A DNA stretch of 64,000 bases. It comes from Halosolutus gelatinilyticus. Lineage in GTDB: Archaea; Halobacteriota; Halobacteria; Halobacteriales; Natrialbaceae. Made by a program: the position numbers and the translations under genes. The stretch spans positions 3,038,001-3,102,000 of the forward strand of contig NZ_CP095491.1 of the NCBI RefSeq assembly GCF_023028105.1, given 5' to 3'. This document shows positions 38,327-46,972 of the stretch, in pieces. The notes beneath the pieces were generated by a model. The model made no database searches, was not told the DNA's origin, and was given only the letters and a program-made list of their open reading frames with translations. Position 1 is the first letter of the stretch; the number at the start of each line of letters is the position of its first letter.

Positions 38327-41300
38327 TTACTCCAGGAGGAGCACGCACGGGAGGGTATCGGGGTACAGAACGCGAAGAAGCGTGTACGAAACTCCGGAGA
38401 TCCCGCCGAAAAACGACGGGTTGACGGCCGATCGCGAGTGGCCGGTCAGGGAGAACGAACCCGCGCGTTCCCGACGCGGAAGACACCGTCCCAGGAATTC
38501 GGTTGCGACGTCGCCGTCACAGCGTCCGCGGTTCGAACCGACGAGTAGCGCCTCGACTCGACCGAAGTTCCCACAGTACAGGTTGTCAAGCGGCGATCGC
38601 TCCGAACGAGCGGTCGCACCGAGCGCAGCGGTCGCCGCCTCGAGGTACCTCGGCGCCCCGAGCCGCTCGGCGACGCCGATCCACGAAAGCGCGATCCCGC
38701 TTCGGCCGCAACACCAGCCCTCGCCGTCCCAGTCCGCGTGACGTGATTGCGGTGCGACCACCGACGCCGACGTCGCCGGATCCGTCGCACGGACGTCGCG
38801 CACCGGCTCGGCGTACCGCGGTTCTCCCGCTACCGCGGCGAGTCTGACCAGCGCGTACGCGATTCCGGCGGACCCGCGTGCGAACCCCGCAGTCCGTCGC
38901 GTTCCGCCGGCCGGTCCCCGGACTCGATTGCTACCGTCGGTCACCCGTTCGAGGAGACGGTCGCCGCACAGGAGCGCCCTCTCGAGGACGGTCGCGTCGC
39001 CGAACCGTTCGTAACACGCGAGCAGTGCCAGCAACGTCCCGGCGTATCCCGCCATCACGCCGGCCGTGCCGTCGGCCCCGAGCCGGTCTTCGGATACCGA
39101 ACCCGCCGCGTCGATCGCGGCCCGCCGGAACCGGTCCTCGTCGAGGAGGTCCGCGACCGCCGAGAGACCGTAGATCGTCGATCCGATCCCCCTCGGTCCG
39201 CCGAGATCGACCGGTCCCCGTGGCGGAGATGGGCGATCGAGCGACGGTTCGAAGATCTCCGTAACGAGTTGTCGATACCGGCGTCGTCCGGTCGCGCGGT
39301 ACAGCGCCGCCGCGGTCAGCGCGATTCCGGCGGTCCCGCAATAGAGGGAATCGTCCGAAAGGACCAGCCGGGTCGTCCCGGCGCGCGTGGGATCGACGAA
39401 CGTCCACGCGGGACCCGCGGGCGTCTCGACGGCCGACTCGAGCACGTCGTCGAACGCCTCGACGGCCGCCGTGCGAAGCCGATCGTCGGTCGCGTCGACT
39501 GCCGTCGGCGGTGGATCCGTTTCCGTCCCCGAATCCCCGTAACACTCCCGAAGTATCCCGATCTGGCGACGTCTGTCGTCGTCGCTCATGGTCTCGAGGC
39601 GGCGACGACACCGTTCGTATCCCGATTCGTCCGCGGCGACGCCGAGATCGGTCCCCCGGTGCTCTACCGCCCGCCGGTCGATGCACGACGTAAACCGCGG
39701 AACGTCCAGCCGACGGAGTTCCGCCCGTTCTGCCGCGTACAACGGCCAGTACTCGTCGGTCTCGATGCTGCCGTCGAAGAACGGGACCGCGAGCCCCTCC
39801 ATTTCGACCGTCGTCCGAACGCCGTCCCGCAGCGACTCTCGTCCGCCCATCCGCCGAAGCGCGGCCGTGTACCGGTGAGTCGGCCGGTACACGAGCCGGT
39901 TTTCGACCCCGGCGATCAGCTCCGCCGGCGCAATTTCCGAACGGAAGCGTCCGTCGGCATGCAGCGTCGCGATCGTCCGGTAGGTTTCGTCGAATCCGCG
40001 AACGAAGGCGTTGAGATGATCGGCCGGCGGTTCGTCGTCCCCATCGACGGTGGGCGTGTTGGTCGTTGCATCCCTCGTTACCGGCTCGAAGGTAACCGAC
40101 ATCACGTCGGTGTTCACCGCCTCGATGACCGGACGAGTCCGGACCGACAACCGGGTCGCCCCGCTCCGACTTCCGAGGCCGGCGAGCACCCTCGCTTTCT
40201 GTTCCCTCGGACTCAACTGCCCGTGGCGATCGCTGTCGCGCCCGGAACCGGCGCCGGTAGCGGTTCGGAAGTCGACGCCGTCGAAGTCGTCCGGAACGCC
40301 GGCGTCGACCGGCACCAGCGCCGTGAGGAACACGGACTCGTCGAGCGTCCTCCCGATGCCGGTTCGTATATTCTTCCCGGTCGGCTCGACGTACGGGTGA
40401 AAGACCGTCTCCGCGTCGACGATCGTCGGATGTTCGCCGGCGGCGATGACGTTCTCGAACTGCACGTCGATGAACTCGAGGACGTATCCCAGACACACGA
40501 GCGCCCCGGCGCGCTCGTAGTACCGTTCGACCGCGGCATCGTCGGCCGGATCGCGATACTCGATCGCCTCCATCCAGCCGTATCCGTCTCGCGGGACGTA
40601 CGTCGGAGAATCGAACGAGGGTATCGAGAGATGCTCATCGAGCCGATCGAGAATCTCGTAGAACGCGATCCCCGCATCGACCGGGCGCGGCTTGTAGACG
40701 ACGTCGGACCCGGAAAACGAGACGCGGATCGGGATGCGCCCGTTCGAGTGCGTTTCTCGGCCGAGCGGCCGAAGCGATTCGACGGCGCCGACGGCACCGA
40801 AGCGATCGCGCAGGATTCGACGATCGGCCCGTATTCGCCGAGAGACCTCGAGGACGGCGTCCGTCCAGTCCCAGACGAGTCGGACCAGGTGTCTGGCGAG
40901 AACCGGATACTCGAGACAGAGATCGGCGAACCCGCCGTCGAACGCCGACTCGACGAACCGTTCGTAGTACGTCGTCGGGGGATCGGCGTACGCGTCCGGC
41001 TCCGCCCGCGCGCGGTCCGGATCGCGTCGGGCCACGCGGCTTTTGAACTCGACGTACAGCGGCCGGACGCAAAGCCGTTCGAGCCTGCGGAGAAGCCACT
41101 CGACCATCGGATCGAGCGCGTCCCCCGAAACCGCGGCCTCGGGAACGCGTTCTCGCGCGAACTCGGCGATCGGGACGAGCAGGTCGACGAACGGGAGATC
41201 GTCGACTCGGACTGCCGACTGCTCCTCCGGCGACCACGCCTCGACGTATCCGATCAGCGCCTCGAGCGCGTCGATCCAGTCGGGGAGCGGTTCGTCGGCG

Positions 41301-41539
41301 GGAAAGCGTGTCGCGGCCGCGTGTTCGCGGACCAGTTCTTCGGAGAGTCCGTCCCGGGACAGCCGGTTTCGGAACGCTTCGTCGTCAGGGAATCGCGCGT
41401 TCCACGCGTCGACGATCTGGTCGGGATCGATCGGCGGGGCGTCGCCTCGAACGTTCGTCGGGCCCTCGATCCGTTCGAAGAGTGTGCGTGCACGGCCAAC
41501 GATTTCGCGCCGCTGTTCGTCGGTAAACACGGAAGTCAT
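38327..41539 (-). CDS. lanM: Class II lanthipeptide synthetase LanM (dehydratase + cyclase)
   Basis: 1070 residues from ATG 41539 (frame open to 41737, but the upstream part is basic and out of character). Residues ~150-680 form the DUF4135 dehydratase: ETHSNGR (262-268), VYKPR (Lys283), YGWMEAIEY, DVQFEN (358-363) and IVDAETVFHP (Asp375). Residues ~690-1070 form the LanC-like cyclase with LYCGTAGIAL, GFARGSAGIAYAL, GWCCGRSGI (Cys943, Cys944), LYCGNFG (Cys989) and the terminal FFGGISGVSYTLLR. LanM phosphorylates and dehydrates Ser/Thr, then adds Cys to form lanthionine. Departures from the usual motifs: His to Gln in DxHxEN, His to Arg in GF-HG, and rearranged zinc cysteines. A precursor gene lies just upstream. 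Confidence 0.9.
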   Translation of the reverse strand: MTSVFTDEQRREIVGRARTLFERIEGPTNVRGDAPPIDPDQIVDAWNARFPDDEAFRNRLSRDGLSEELVREHAAATRFPADEPLPDWIDALEALIGYVEAWSPEEQSAVRVDDLPFVDLLVPIAEFARERVPEAAVSGDALDPMVEWLLRRLERLCVRPLYVEFKSRVARRDPDRARAEPDAYADPPTTYYERFVESAFDGGFADLCLEYPVLARHLVRLVWDWTDAVLEVSRRIRADRRILRDRFGAVGAVESLRPLGRETHSNGRIPIRVSFSGSDVVYKPRPVDAGIAFYEILDRLDEHLSIPSFDSPTYVPRDGYGWMEAIEYRDPADDAAVERYYERAGALVCLGYVLEFIDVQFENVIAAGEHPTIVDAETVFHPYVEPTGKNIRTGIGRTLDESVFLTALVPVDAGVPDDFDGVDFRTATGAGSGRDSDRHGQLSPREQKARVLAGLGSRSGATRLSVRTRPVIEAVNTDVMSVTFEPVTRDATTNTPTVDGDDEPPADHLNAFVRGFDETYRTIATLHADGRFRSEIAPAELIAGVENRLVYRPTHRYTAALRRMGGRESLRDGVRTTVEMEGLAVPFFDGSIETDEYWPLYAAERAELRRLDVPRFTSCIDRRAVEHRGTDLGVAADESGYERCRRRLETMSDDDRRRQIGILRECYGDSGTETDPPPTAVDATDDRLRTAAVEAFDDVLESAVETPAGPAWTFVDPTRAGTTRLVLSDDSLYCGTAGIALTAAALYRATGRRRYRQLVTEIFEPSLDRPSPPRGPVDLGGPRGIGSTIYGLSAVADLLDEDRFRRAAIDAAGSVSEDRLGADGTAGVMAGYAGTLLALLACYERFGDATVLERALLCGDRLLERVTDGSNRVRGPAGGTRRTAGFARGSAGIAYALVRLAAVAGEPRYAEPVRDVRATDPATSASVVAPQSRHADWDGEGWCCGRSGIALSWIGVAERLGAPRYLEAATAALGATARSERSPLDNLYCGNFGRVEALLVGSNRGRCDGDVATEFLGRCLPRRERAGSFSLTGHSRSAVNPSFFGGISGVSYTLLRVLYPDTLPCVLLLE

Positions 41540-41600
41540 CGTCTCATGTATCGGAAAAGATGCAGTTCGTTCTCGGTGCGGTTCCCGCTGATCGGCGACG

Positions 41601-41623
41601 CCCCGAGCCGTCGATTCTCGAGG
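41601..41623 (-). promoter_or_regulatory. Hairpin between lanA and lanM
   Basis: On the minus strand, CCTCGAG-N9-CTCGGGG forms seven pairs (one T-G) 20 nt after the lanA stop and about 60 nt before the lanM ATG. In bacterial lan operons a leaky stem-loop at this place lets the precursor be made in excess of the enzyme; that role is inferred. Confidence 0.35.
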
Positions 41624-41642
41624 GACCGAAATCGACCACCCG

Positions 41643-41762
41643 TTACGGGCACGTACACCAGATCGGGCAACTGGACTCCGACGAATCGTCGGCCACGAAT
41701 TCCGCGTCGTACGCCTGTTTGTCGATCGAGTCGTCAACGACGTGGTTTCTCATACCGGACAT
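41643..41762 (-). CDS. lanA: Lanthipeptide precursor peptide (39 aa)
   Basis: A 39-codon frame, ATG 41762 to TAA 41643, 104 nt upstream of lanM on the same strand. Residues 1-26 are an acidic leader (starts MSGMRNHVV, contains KQAYDAEF). Residues 27-39 are the Ser/Thr/Cys-rich core: Ser27, Ser28, Ser30 and Ser31 precede C32-P-I-W-C36-T37-C38-P39. Thus four Ser and one Thr could be dehydrated, and three Cys could form thioethers. No double-glycine cleavage site is present; VADD precedes the core. Cys is rare in haloarchaeal proteins, so three in seven residues is striking. The peptide is the evident substrate of the adjacent LanM. Confidence 0.82.
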   Translation of the reverse strand: MSGMRNHVVDDSIDKQAYDAEFVADDSSESSCPIWCTCP

Positions 41763-42021
41763 GGCGTTCGTCCGTATGTAACGATCAATGATAAAATTTT
41801 TGCGGGTTCGCAGTATCTAATACAACCAAATAGACATATGCTGTAAGTGAGGAAGGTCTCGGAAAACACGCGCTTCAGCGCCTATAGCCGTCCGTCAGTG
41901 GCGTCGAATCGCTCGGTTCCGGACACGACCGATCGACGGGCGAGTCGGGTCGTAACGCAGACGAGGGCGGACGAGCGGGGCGGCGCCGCTGCGAAGGCTC
42001 GCGAGTTCAGCGCGGGGGCAG
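41763..42021. other. Intergenic stretch between lanA and cupin gene
   Basis: About 260 nt: an A/T-rich lan promoter zone (41770-41850) followed by ordinary GC-rich sequence. Apart from the promoter I see no supported gene, RNA or repeat here. Short frames on the plus strand have no start context. Confidence 0.5.
41785..41800 (-). promoter_or_regulatory. TATA-like promoter of lanA-lanM
   Basis: Reading the minus strand, AAAAATTTTATCATTG is centred about 30-33 nt before the lanA ATG, giving a nearly leaderless transcript. The surrounding 80 nt (41770-41850) is much more A/T-rich than the rest of the window. Confidence 0.45.
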
Positions 42022-42507
42022 TCAGTCCCAGTAGTCGACGTCGTCGTCGATCCGATAGTATCCCTCCAGCGATCGCTCGTCACGACCCCCGGGCGGTGAC
42101 CCGACGTAGACGCCGAACTTCTCCGTCTCGGGATAGACGGTGACGTCGGGATCGTTCATCGTCGACACCATCAGGTACCGAAGCGGCTCCTCGCCGTCGC
42201 TGACGATCCGATGCCCGCCGCGCTCGCCCGCCGAAAAGACTGCGAAATCTCCCGCCTCGATCGGTTTCTCGCCGTCAGCAACGCGGAGCAGCCCGGATCC
42301 GGAGAGGACGAACAGGGCCTCTGCGTTGGCCGCGTGGTAGTGGTACGGCCACGACTTCGACCCCGGCGGCAGTTCGTAGAGGCTGCAGCCGAGGTCGGTC
42401 GCGTCGACCGCGTTCGAGAGATGTTTGCGGCGGAATTCGACCTCGCCGTCGGTTTCGTCGCGATCGTACCCGATCCAGTCGAGGTCCGATTCGTTGACCG
42501 TGTCCAT
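42022..42507 (-). CDS. Cupin-domain protein
   Basis: A 161-residue single cupin. The first metal-binding motif reads PYHYHAANAEALFVLSG (two His plus Glu), and the second motif contains AGERGGHRI. Such proteins bind a divalent metal and serve as sugar isomerases, dioxygenases or mere binders; the substrate is unknown. The start is ATG 42507. It lies upstream of lanA on the same strand, 260 nt away, and probably has no functional link with it. Confidence 0.85.
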   Translation of the reverse strand: MDTVNESDLDWIGYDRDETDGEVEFRRKHLSNAVDATDLGCSLYELPPGSKSWPYHYHAANAEALFVLSGSGLLRVADGEKPIEAGDFAVFSAGERGGHRIVSDGEEPLRYLMVSTMNDPDVTVYPETEKFGVYVGSPPGGRDERSLEGYYRIDDDVDYWD

Positions 42508-42663
42508 ACGCTCACAGGAACGGCCGGTAACGAATAGTCACCGGTGGCAGCGCGCCGACCCCGTCGACGGCCGATCGGGTCGTCGAGCGGAACGAGCGGC
42601 AGACGCCGCTCGCGACGCGGGAGAAACGAAACCCCCTAACCTCCCGGTCCAGTGGGTTCGGTC

Positions 42664-43221
42664 ATGCAGGAGTACCCCGAAATCGTCGTCCTTCGCCTCG
42701 GCCACCGGCCAGGCCGGGACGAGCGGATGACGACCCACGTCGGGTTGACCGCGCGGGCGCTCGGGGCCGATCGGGTCGTCTTCCCCGACAACGCCGGCCA
42801 GTCCCGCGACACCGTCGCGGACATCACTGATCGGTTCGGCGGTCCCTTCGACGTCGAACTCACCGACTCGCCGCGAGCGACGATCCGCGGCTGGGAGGGC
42901 CAGGTCGTCCACCTCACGATGTACGGCGAGCGCGTCCAGGACGTCGAGACCGAGATCAGATCGGCCTTCACCGGGGGCGAACCGCTCTTGCTGATCGTCG
43001 GCGCGGAGAAGGTCCCCTTCGACGTCTACGAGGAGGCCGACTGGAACGTCGGCGTGACGAACCAGCCCCACTCCGAGGTCGCCGGCCTCGCCGTCTTCCT
43101 CGATCGGCTCTTCGAGGGTCGGGAACTCGATCGGGACTGGGCGGACGCCGATCGACGCGTAATCCCGATGGAGACCGGTAAACGGGTCGAACCGGCCGAC
43201 TCGGAGCCCGACTCGGCGTAG
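42664..43221 (+). CDS. trm56: tRNA (cytidine(56)-2'-O)-methyltransferase
   Basis: A 185-residue archaeal SPOUT methyltransferase. Features are EIVVLRLGHRPGRDERMTTH at the N-terminus, the trefoil-knot region LLLIVGAEKVPFDVYEEADW and GVTNQPHSEVAGLAVFLDR. It 2'-O-methylates C56 in the T-loop of tRNA, replacing the box C/D guide found in some archaea. ATG 42664 was chosen over a GTG/ATG further upstream (42652) because the family starts near the first strand. Confidence 0.92.
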   Translation: MQEYPEIVVLRLGHRPGRDERMTTHVGLTARALGADRVVFPDNAGQSRDTVADITDRFGGPFDVELTDSPRATIRGWEGQVVHLTMYGERVQDVETEIRSAFTGGEPLLLIVGAEKVPFDVYEEADWNVGVTNQPHSEVAGLAVFLDRLFEGRELDRDWADADRRVIPMETGKRVEPADSEPDSA

Positions 43222-43337
43222 CGGACCGCCGACACGTCGGCGGCTGGACGCGATCGAACTCCGTCGCAGTGATGGTCCGTAACGTATTTGCACCCGGTGA
43301 GGAAATCCACGGCAGGAATGTCACGCGAGGGATCACC

Positions 43338-44672
43338 GTGCGCGTCGTAATCGTCGGTGCCGGCGAGGTCGGTCGGACGATCGCGACGAACCTCGAGGAC
43401 TCACACGACGTCGTCATCGTCGACTGCGACAGCAGCACAGTCGATGATCTGACGTACTCGCTGGACGTCCTCGCGATCGAAGGCGACGGGACGAACGTCG
43501 ACTGGCTTCTGGAGGCGGGCGTCGACTCCGCCGGACTGGTCATCGCCTGCACGGACGACGACGAGACGAATCTCGTCACCTGCGGCGCCGCGAAGACCGT
43601 CAGCGACGCGTTCACCATCGCTCGCGTCAAGCGCCGACCGTTGCTCGAGACGTGGCAGGGATCCCAGGGCGCGTTCGGCGTCGACTTCATGGTCTGTACG
43701 GACCTACTGACCGCGCAGACGATCTTTCGAATCTCCGGGCTCCGCGCCGCCCAGGACGTCGAGATGTTCGCCGGCGGCCTCGTGCGAATGGCGGAGTTCG
43801 ATATCGATCCGGGGAGTCCGGTGGCGGACCTGTCGGTCCGCGATGCCGATCGGTACGACTCGCTCACGTTCGCCGGCATCTTCCGCGACGGCGACATGAT
43901 CGTCGCGACCGGCGACACCGTGATCCGCGCGGACGACAAGGTCGTCGTGATCGGTAGCCCCGACTCCGTCAAGGGGTTCGCGGACGACATCGTCACGTCG
44001 AAGGCGAACGGCTCGAAGGAGGTCGTTATCGTCGGCGCCAGCGAGATCGGCTTCCAGGTCGCCAGACTGTTCGAGGAGCACGGCAACCGGCCGCGGCTGA
44101 TCGAACGAGATCACGACCGCGCCCGCGAGGTCGCCGAGAAACTGCCGAACACGCTGGTGATGGAAAGCGACGCGACCGACGCGGAATTTCTCGCCCGGGA
44201 GCACATCGACGAGGCCGACATCGTCATCGCCGCGCTCGACAGCGACGAGAAGAACCTGCTCGTGTCGCTGCTGGCCCGCCGCCTCGGCGTCGATCGGACG
44301 GTCGCCGTCATCGAACACCCCGAGTACGCCGACGTCTTCGAGACCGTCGGGATCGACGTCGCGGTCAACCCGCGCGAGGAGACCGCCGAGGAGATCGTTC
44401 GGTTCACCCGCGCCGACCACACGGAGAAGGTCGCGATGCTCGAACACGATCGGGCGGAGGTGATCGAGATCGAGGCGACCGCCGACAGCATCCTCACGGG
44501 TCGACCGATCGCCGAGTTCACGGCCGACCTGCCGGACGGCGTCGTCATCGGGGCGATCTCCCGCGGCGGCGACCTCGTGACCCCGCGCGGGACGACGGTC
44601 GTCAAGCCCGGCGACCACGTCGTCCTCTTCGTCGACGCGGAGGTCCTCGACGCCGTTATTAACGACATCTGA
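43338..44672 (+). CDS. trkA: Trk potassium uptake regulatory subunit TrkA
   Basis: About 444 residues from GTG 43338 (VRVVIVGAGEVGRTIA), matching the usual TrkA length; the in-frame ATG at 43269 adds a poor leader. Two RCK modules are visible, each with a GxGxxG nucleotide-binding loop: VGAGEVGRT near the start and IVGASEIGFQVARLFEE in the second half. RCK_C domains follow each (LSVRDADRYDSLTFAG and IAEFTADLPDGVVIGAISRG). It binds NAD(H)/ATP and controls TrkH, encoded about 620 nt downstream. Confidence 0.92.
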   Translation: MRVVIVGAGEVGRTIATNLEDSHDVVIVDCDSSTVDDLTYSLDVLAIEGDGTNVDWLLEAGVDSAGLVIACTDDDETNLVTCGAAKTVSDAFTIARVKRRPLLETWQGSQGAFGVDFMVCTDLLTAQTIFRISGLRAAQDVEMFAGGLVRMAEFDIDPGSPVADLSVRDADRYDSLTFAGIFRDGDMIVATGDTVIRADDKVVVIGSPDSVKGFADDIVTSKANGSKEVVIVGASEIGFQVARLFEEHGNRPRLIERDHDRAREVAEKLPNTLVMESDATDAEFLAREHIDEADIVIAALDSDEKNLLVSLLARRLGVDRTVAVIEHPEYADVFETVGIDVAVNPREETAEEIVRFTRADHTEKVAMLEHDRAEVIEIEATADSILTGRPIAEFTADLPDGVVIGAISRGGDLVTPRGTTVVKPGDHVVLFVDAEVLDAVINDI

Positions 44673-44800
44673 CCGGGGGTGACCGTCCGCGGACCGGACG
44701 CGTCGCGTCCGGACTCCTCGACGACGACGTGCTGCTCGTCTCCATCGAACGCGACCACCAAATGCTCACGCCGACCGACGCTCGAAGCGTTCGAATCCGA
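44673..44800 (+). pseudogene. Possible RCK_C remnant after trkA
   Basis: In one plus-strand frame the intergenic region reads ...VASGLLDDDVLLVSIERDHQMLTPTD, which resembles the end of an RCK_C domain (compare VIGAISRGGDLVTPRG at the end of TrkA). There is no start codon, and the frame decays afterwards. It could be the debris of a duplicated trkA end, or chance. Confidence 0.25.
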
Positions 44801-44842
44801 TCGATAACGGGCCGCTCCGAAACGTTCGCTTCGCGTTCGGCC

Positions 44843-45061
44843 TCACCTGCGGGTCGCCGACCGCTCGAGGATCCGCATCATCGCCCAGATCACCCACAGG
44901 AAGACGAGCACGATGAAGACGAGCATCTCGACCCGAACGACCGTGCCGTGCCAGAGCCGAAGGATGGCGGCCATGATCGTGATCGAGACCACCACGATAC
45001 CGAAAACGTCGTAGAACGTCCGCGGCGACCGAAGGCTGGGGGCGCGTACGTTCATTACCAT
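44843..45061 (-). CDS. Small two-helix membrane protein (72 aa)
   Basis: 72 residues from ATG 45061 (or ATG 45055). A TATA-like GTATATCC on the minus strand (45086-45093) sits about 28 nt upstream and supports a leaderless start. Two hydrophobic helices (DVFGIVVVSITIMAAILRLW and EMLVFIVLVFLWVIWAMM) are separated by a short loop. It lies between trkA and trkH on the opposite strand. The family is not recognised. Confidence 0.7.
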   Translation of the reverse strand: MVMNVRAPSLRSPRTFYDVFGIVVVSITIMAAILRLWHGTVVRVEMLVFIVLVFLWVIWAMMRILERSATRR

Positions 45062-45292
45062 GTGACTCGTACGCGGCCGGCACGGATATACGTTCCATCG
45101 TCCCATGCCGAGACGGCCGCGTCCTGTCGGCCGTCGCGCGGGCGATCGATCGAACGCCCCCTCCGTCCGATCCGGACGATCGGCGGCGCCGATCGCCAAT
45201 CACGATGGTTTAATATCTCGTCCCTTTGAGAACCGCTATAGCGTGATCGCGAACGAGTGGACGGCGACGTCGGACGGGGCGGAGGGGGTTGA

Positions 45293-46840
45293 GTGAGCGT
45301 TCGAATCGACTGGCGCGCGAGCCTCGCGCTCACCGGGACCGTTCTGAAGTACCTCGCGCTGACGATGTTCGTCCCGCTGGCCGTCGCGCTTATCTATCGG
45401 GAACACATCCTCGAATTCGCTGCGACGATCGTCCTCACCGTCGCGATCGGCTACGGGCTGGAACGGCTCGACCCCGATCCCGACCTCCAGCCGCGGGAGG
45501 CGCTGTTGCTCGTTGCGATCTCGTGGCTCGCCGTGGCGATCGTCGGGGCGATCCCGTACGTTCTCGCCGGCTACGGACCGGGATCGCAATCGGCCCTCGC
45601 ACACCCAGTGAACGCGCTCTTCGAGTCGATGTCCGGGTTCACGACCACCGGGGCGACGGTGATGGGCGACATCTCGTTCGAGCGCCACTCCCACGCGATC
45701 CTCATGTGGCGACAACTCACCCAGTGGCTCGGCGGGATGGGGATCATCGTGCTGATGATCGCGATCCTCCCTGAACTCGCCGTCAACGGGGCTCAGCTCA
45801 TCCGCGCCGAGGCTCCAGGGCCGGAACTCCAGAAACTCACGCCGAAGATCGCCGAGACGGCGCGGATCCTCTGGCTGGTCTACTTCGGCTTCACCGTCGT
45901 CTACATCGCGATCCTTTACGGGCTCCAGTTGGTCGGGCTCGCGGAGAACATGACGTTCTACAACGCGGTCGCCCACGGGTTCACGACCCTGCCGACGGGT
46001 GGATTCTCTCCGGAAGCCAACAGCATCGCGGCGTTCGTCCCCATCGTCCAGTGGGTCGTCATCCCCTTCATGGCGATTGCGGGGACGAACTTCGCACTGT
46101 TTTGGTTTCTGCTCCGCGGCGAACCGCTTCGGTTCATCCGAAACACCGAGTTTCGTGCCTACGCGGGCGCGATAGCCGTTCTGACGGCGATCACCGGCGC
46201 GCTCCTCTACGGCGGGGCGGCGCCGGCGCTGGGCGATCTCGGCGGGTCGACCGAGGGAACGATCGAACCGGCGCTCAGGCAGGCCACGTTCCAGATCGTG
46301 TCGCTGCTGAACTCCACGGGGTACGCGACGAGCGACTTTGCGGAGTGGGACGCGAACACCCAGATCGTCCTCCTGTTCGCGATGTTCGTCGGCGGCAGCG
46401 CGGGTTCGACCGGCGGCGGCATCAAGGTCATCCGCTGGCTGATCATCCTGAAGTTCGCCCACCGGGAGCTGTTCACCGCCGCCCACCCCGAGGCCGTCCG
46501 GCCGATCAGGCTCGGCGGCTACGTCGTCGACGAGGACGCCGTCCGCGGCGTCCTCGGCTTCTCGTTCATCTACGTTATCATCTTCGGCGTCTCCGCCGTC
46601 CTGATCGCGCTGGACGCTTCTCGCACCGGGCAGATCGAATTGACCGCACTGGACGCGATCAGCGCGAGCATCGCGACGCTCGGGAACATCGGCCCGGGAT
46701 TCGGCCCGATCGGGCCGTTCGGAAGCTACAACGGCTTTCCGATGACCTCGAAACTCCTGATGGTCTTTCTCATGTGGATTGGCCGTCTCGAAATCATCCC
46801 CGCGCTCGTCCTGCTCACTGGCGCGTTCTGGAACCGCTAA
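45293..46840 (+). CDS. trkH: Trk potassium uptake channel subunit TrkH
   Basis: A 515-residue membrane protein with about ten helices and four pore-loop repeats. Selectivity-filter regions are visible at ESMSGFTTTGATVMGD, GFTTLPTGGFSP, LNSTGYATSDF and LGNIGPGFGPIGPF. It imports K+, the main compatible solute of haloarchaea, under TrkA control. GTG start 45293 has GGAGG a few nt upstream; TTTAATAT (45209-45216) may be the TATA box. A small antisense-strand membrane gene separates it from trkA. Confidence 0.93.
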   Translation: MSVRIDWRASLALTGTVLKYLALTMFVPLAVALIYREHILEFAATIVLTVAIGYGLERLDPDPDLQPREALLLVAISWLAVAIVGAIPYVLAGYGPGSQSALAHPVNALFESMSGFTTTGATVMGDISFERHSHAILMWRQLTQWLGGMGIIVLMIAILPELAVNGAQLIRAEAPGPELQKLTPKIAETARILWLVYFGFTVVYIAILYGLQLVGLAENMTFYNAVAHGFTTLPTGGFSPEANSIAAFVPIVQWVVIPFMAIAGTNFALFWFLLRGEPLRFIRNTEFRAYAGAIAVLTAITGALLYGGAAPALGDLGGSTEGTIEPALRQATFQIVSLLNSTGYATSDFAEWDANTQIVLLFAMFVGGSAGSTGGGIKVIRWLIILKFAHRELFTAAHPEAVRPIRLGGYVVDEDAVRGVLGFSFIYVIIFGVSAVLIALDASRTGQIELTALDAISASIATLGNIGPGFGPIGPFGSYNGFPMTSKLLMVFLMWIGRLEIIPALVLLTGAFWNR

Positions 46841-46972
46841 GTCGGCCGTTTCCGATCGACGCGCACGAACGGCTCGTCGTCGGTGGCGATCGTAATTCAC
46901 CAGCGCGGCCCGCGTCGTCGCGCGCGGAGCAGTTGACAAGACTTAATGGCCGGATGCCGCTATAGCTAGGTA

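Noticed and set aside
38747-41791. 1014-residue plus-strand open frame antisense to lanM
   Set aside because: Arg/Pro-rich shadow of a GC-rich gene; the opposite strand encodes a clear LanM with motifs in order.
44780-44830. GTTCGAATCC resembling a tRNA T-loop
   Set aside because: Flanking bases do not form a T-stem, and no acceptor or anticodon arms are found.
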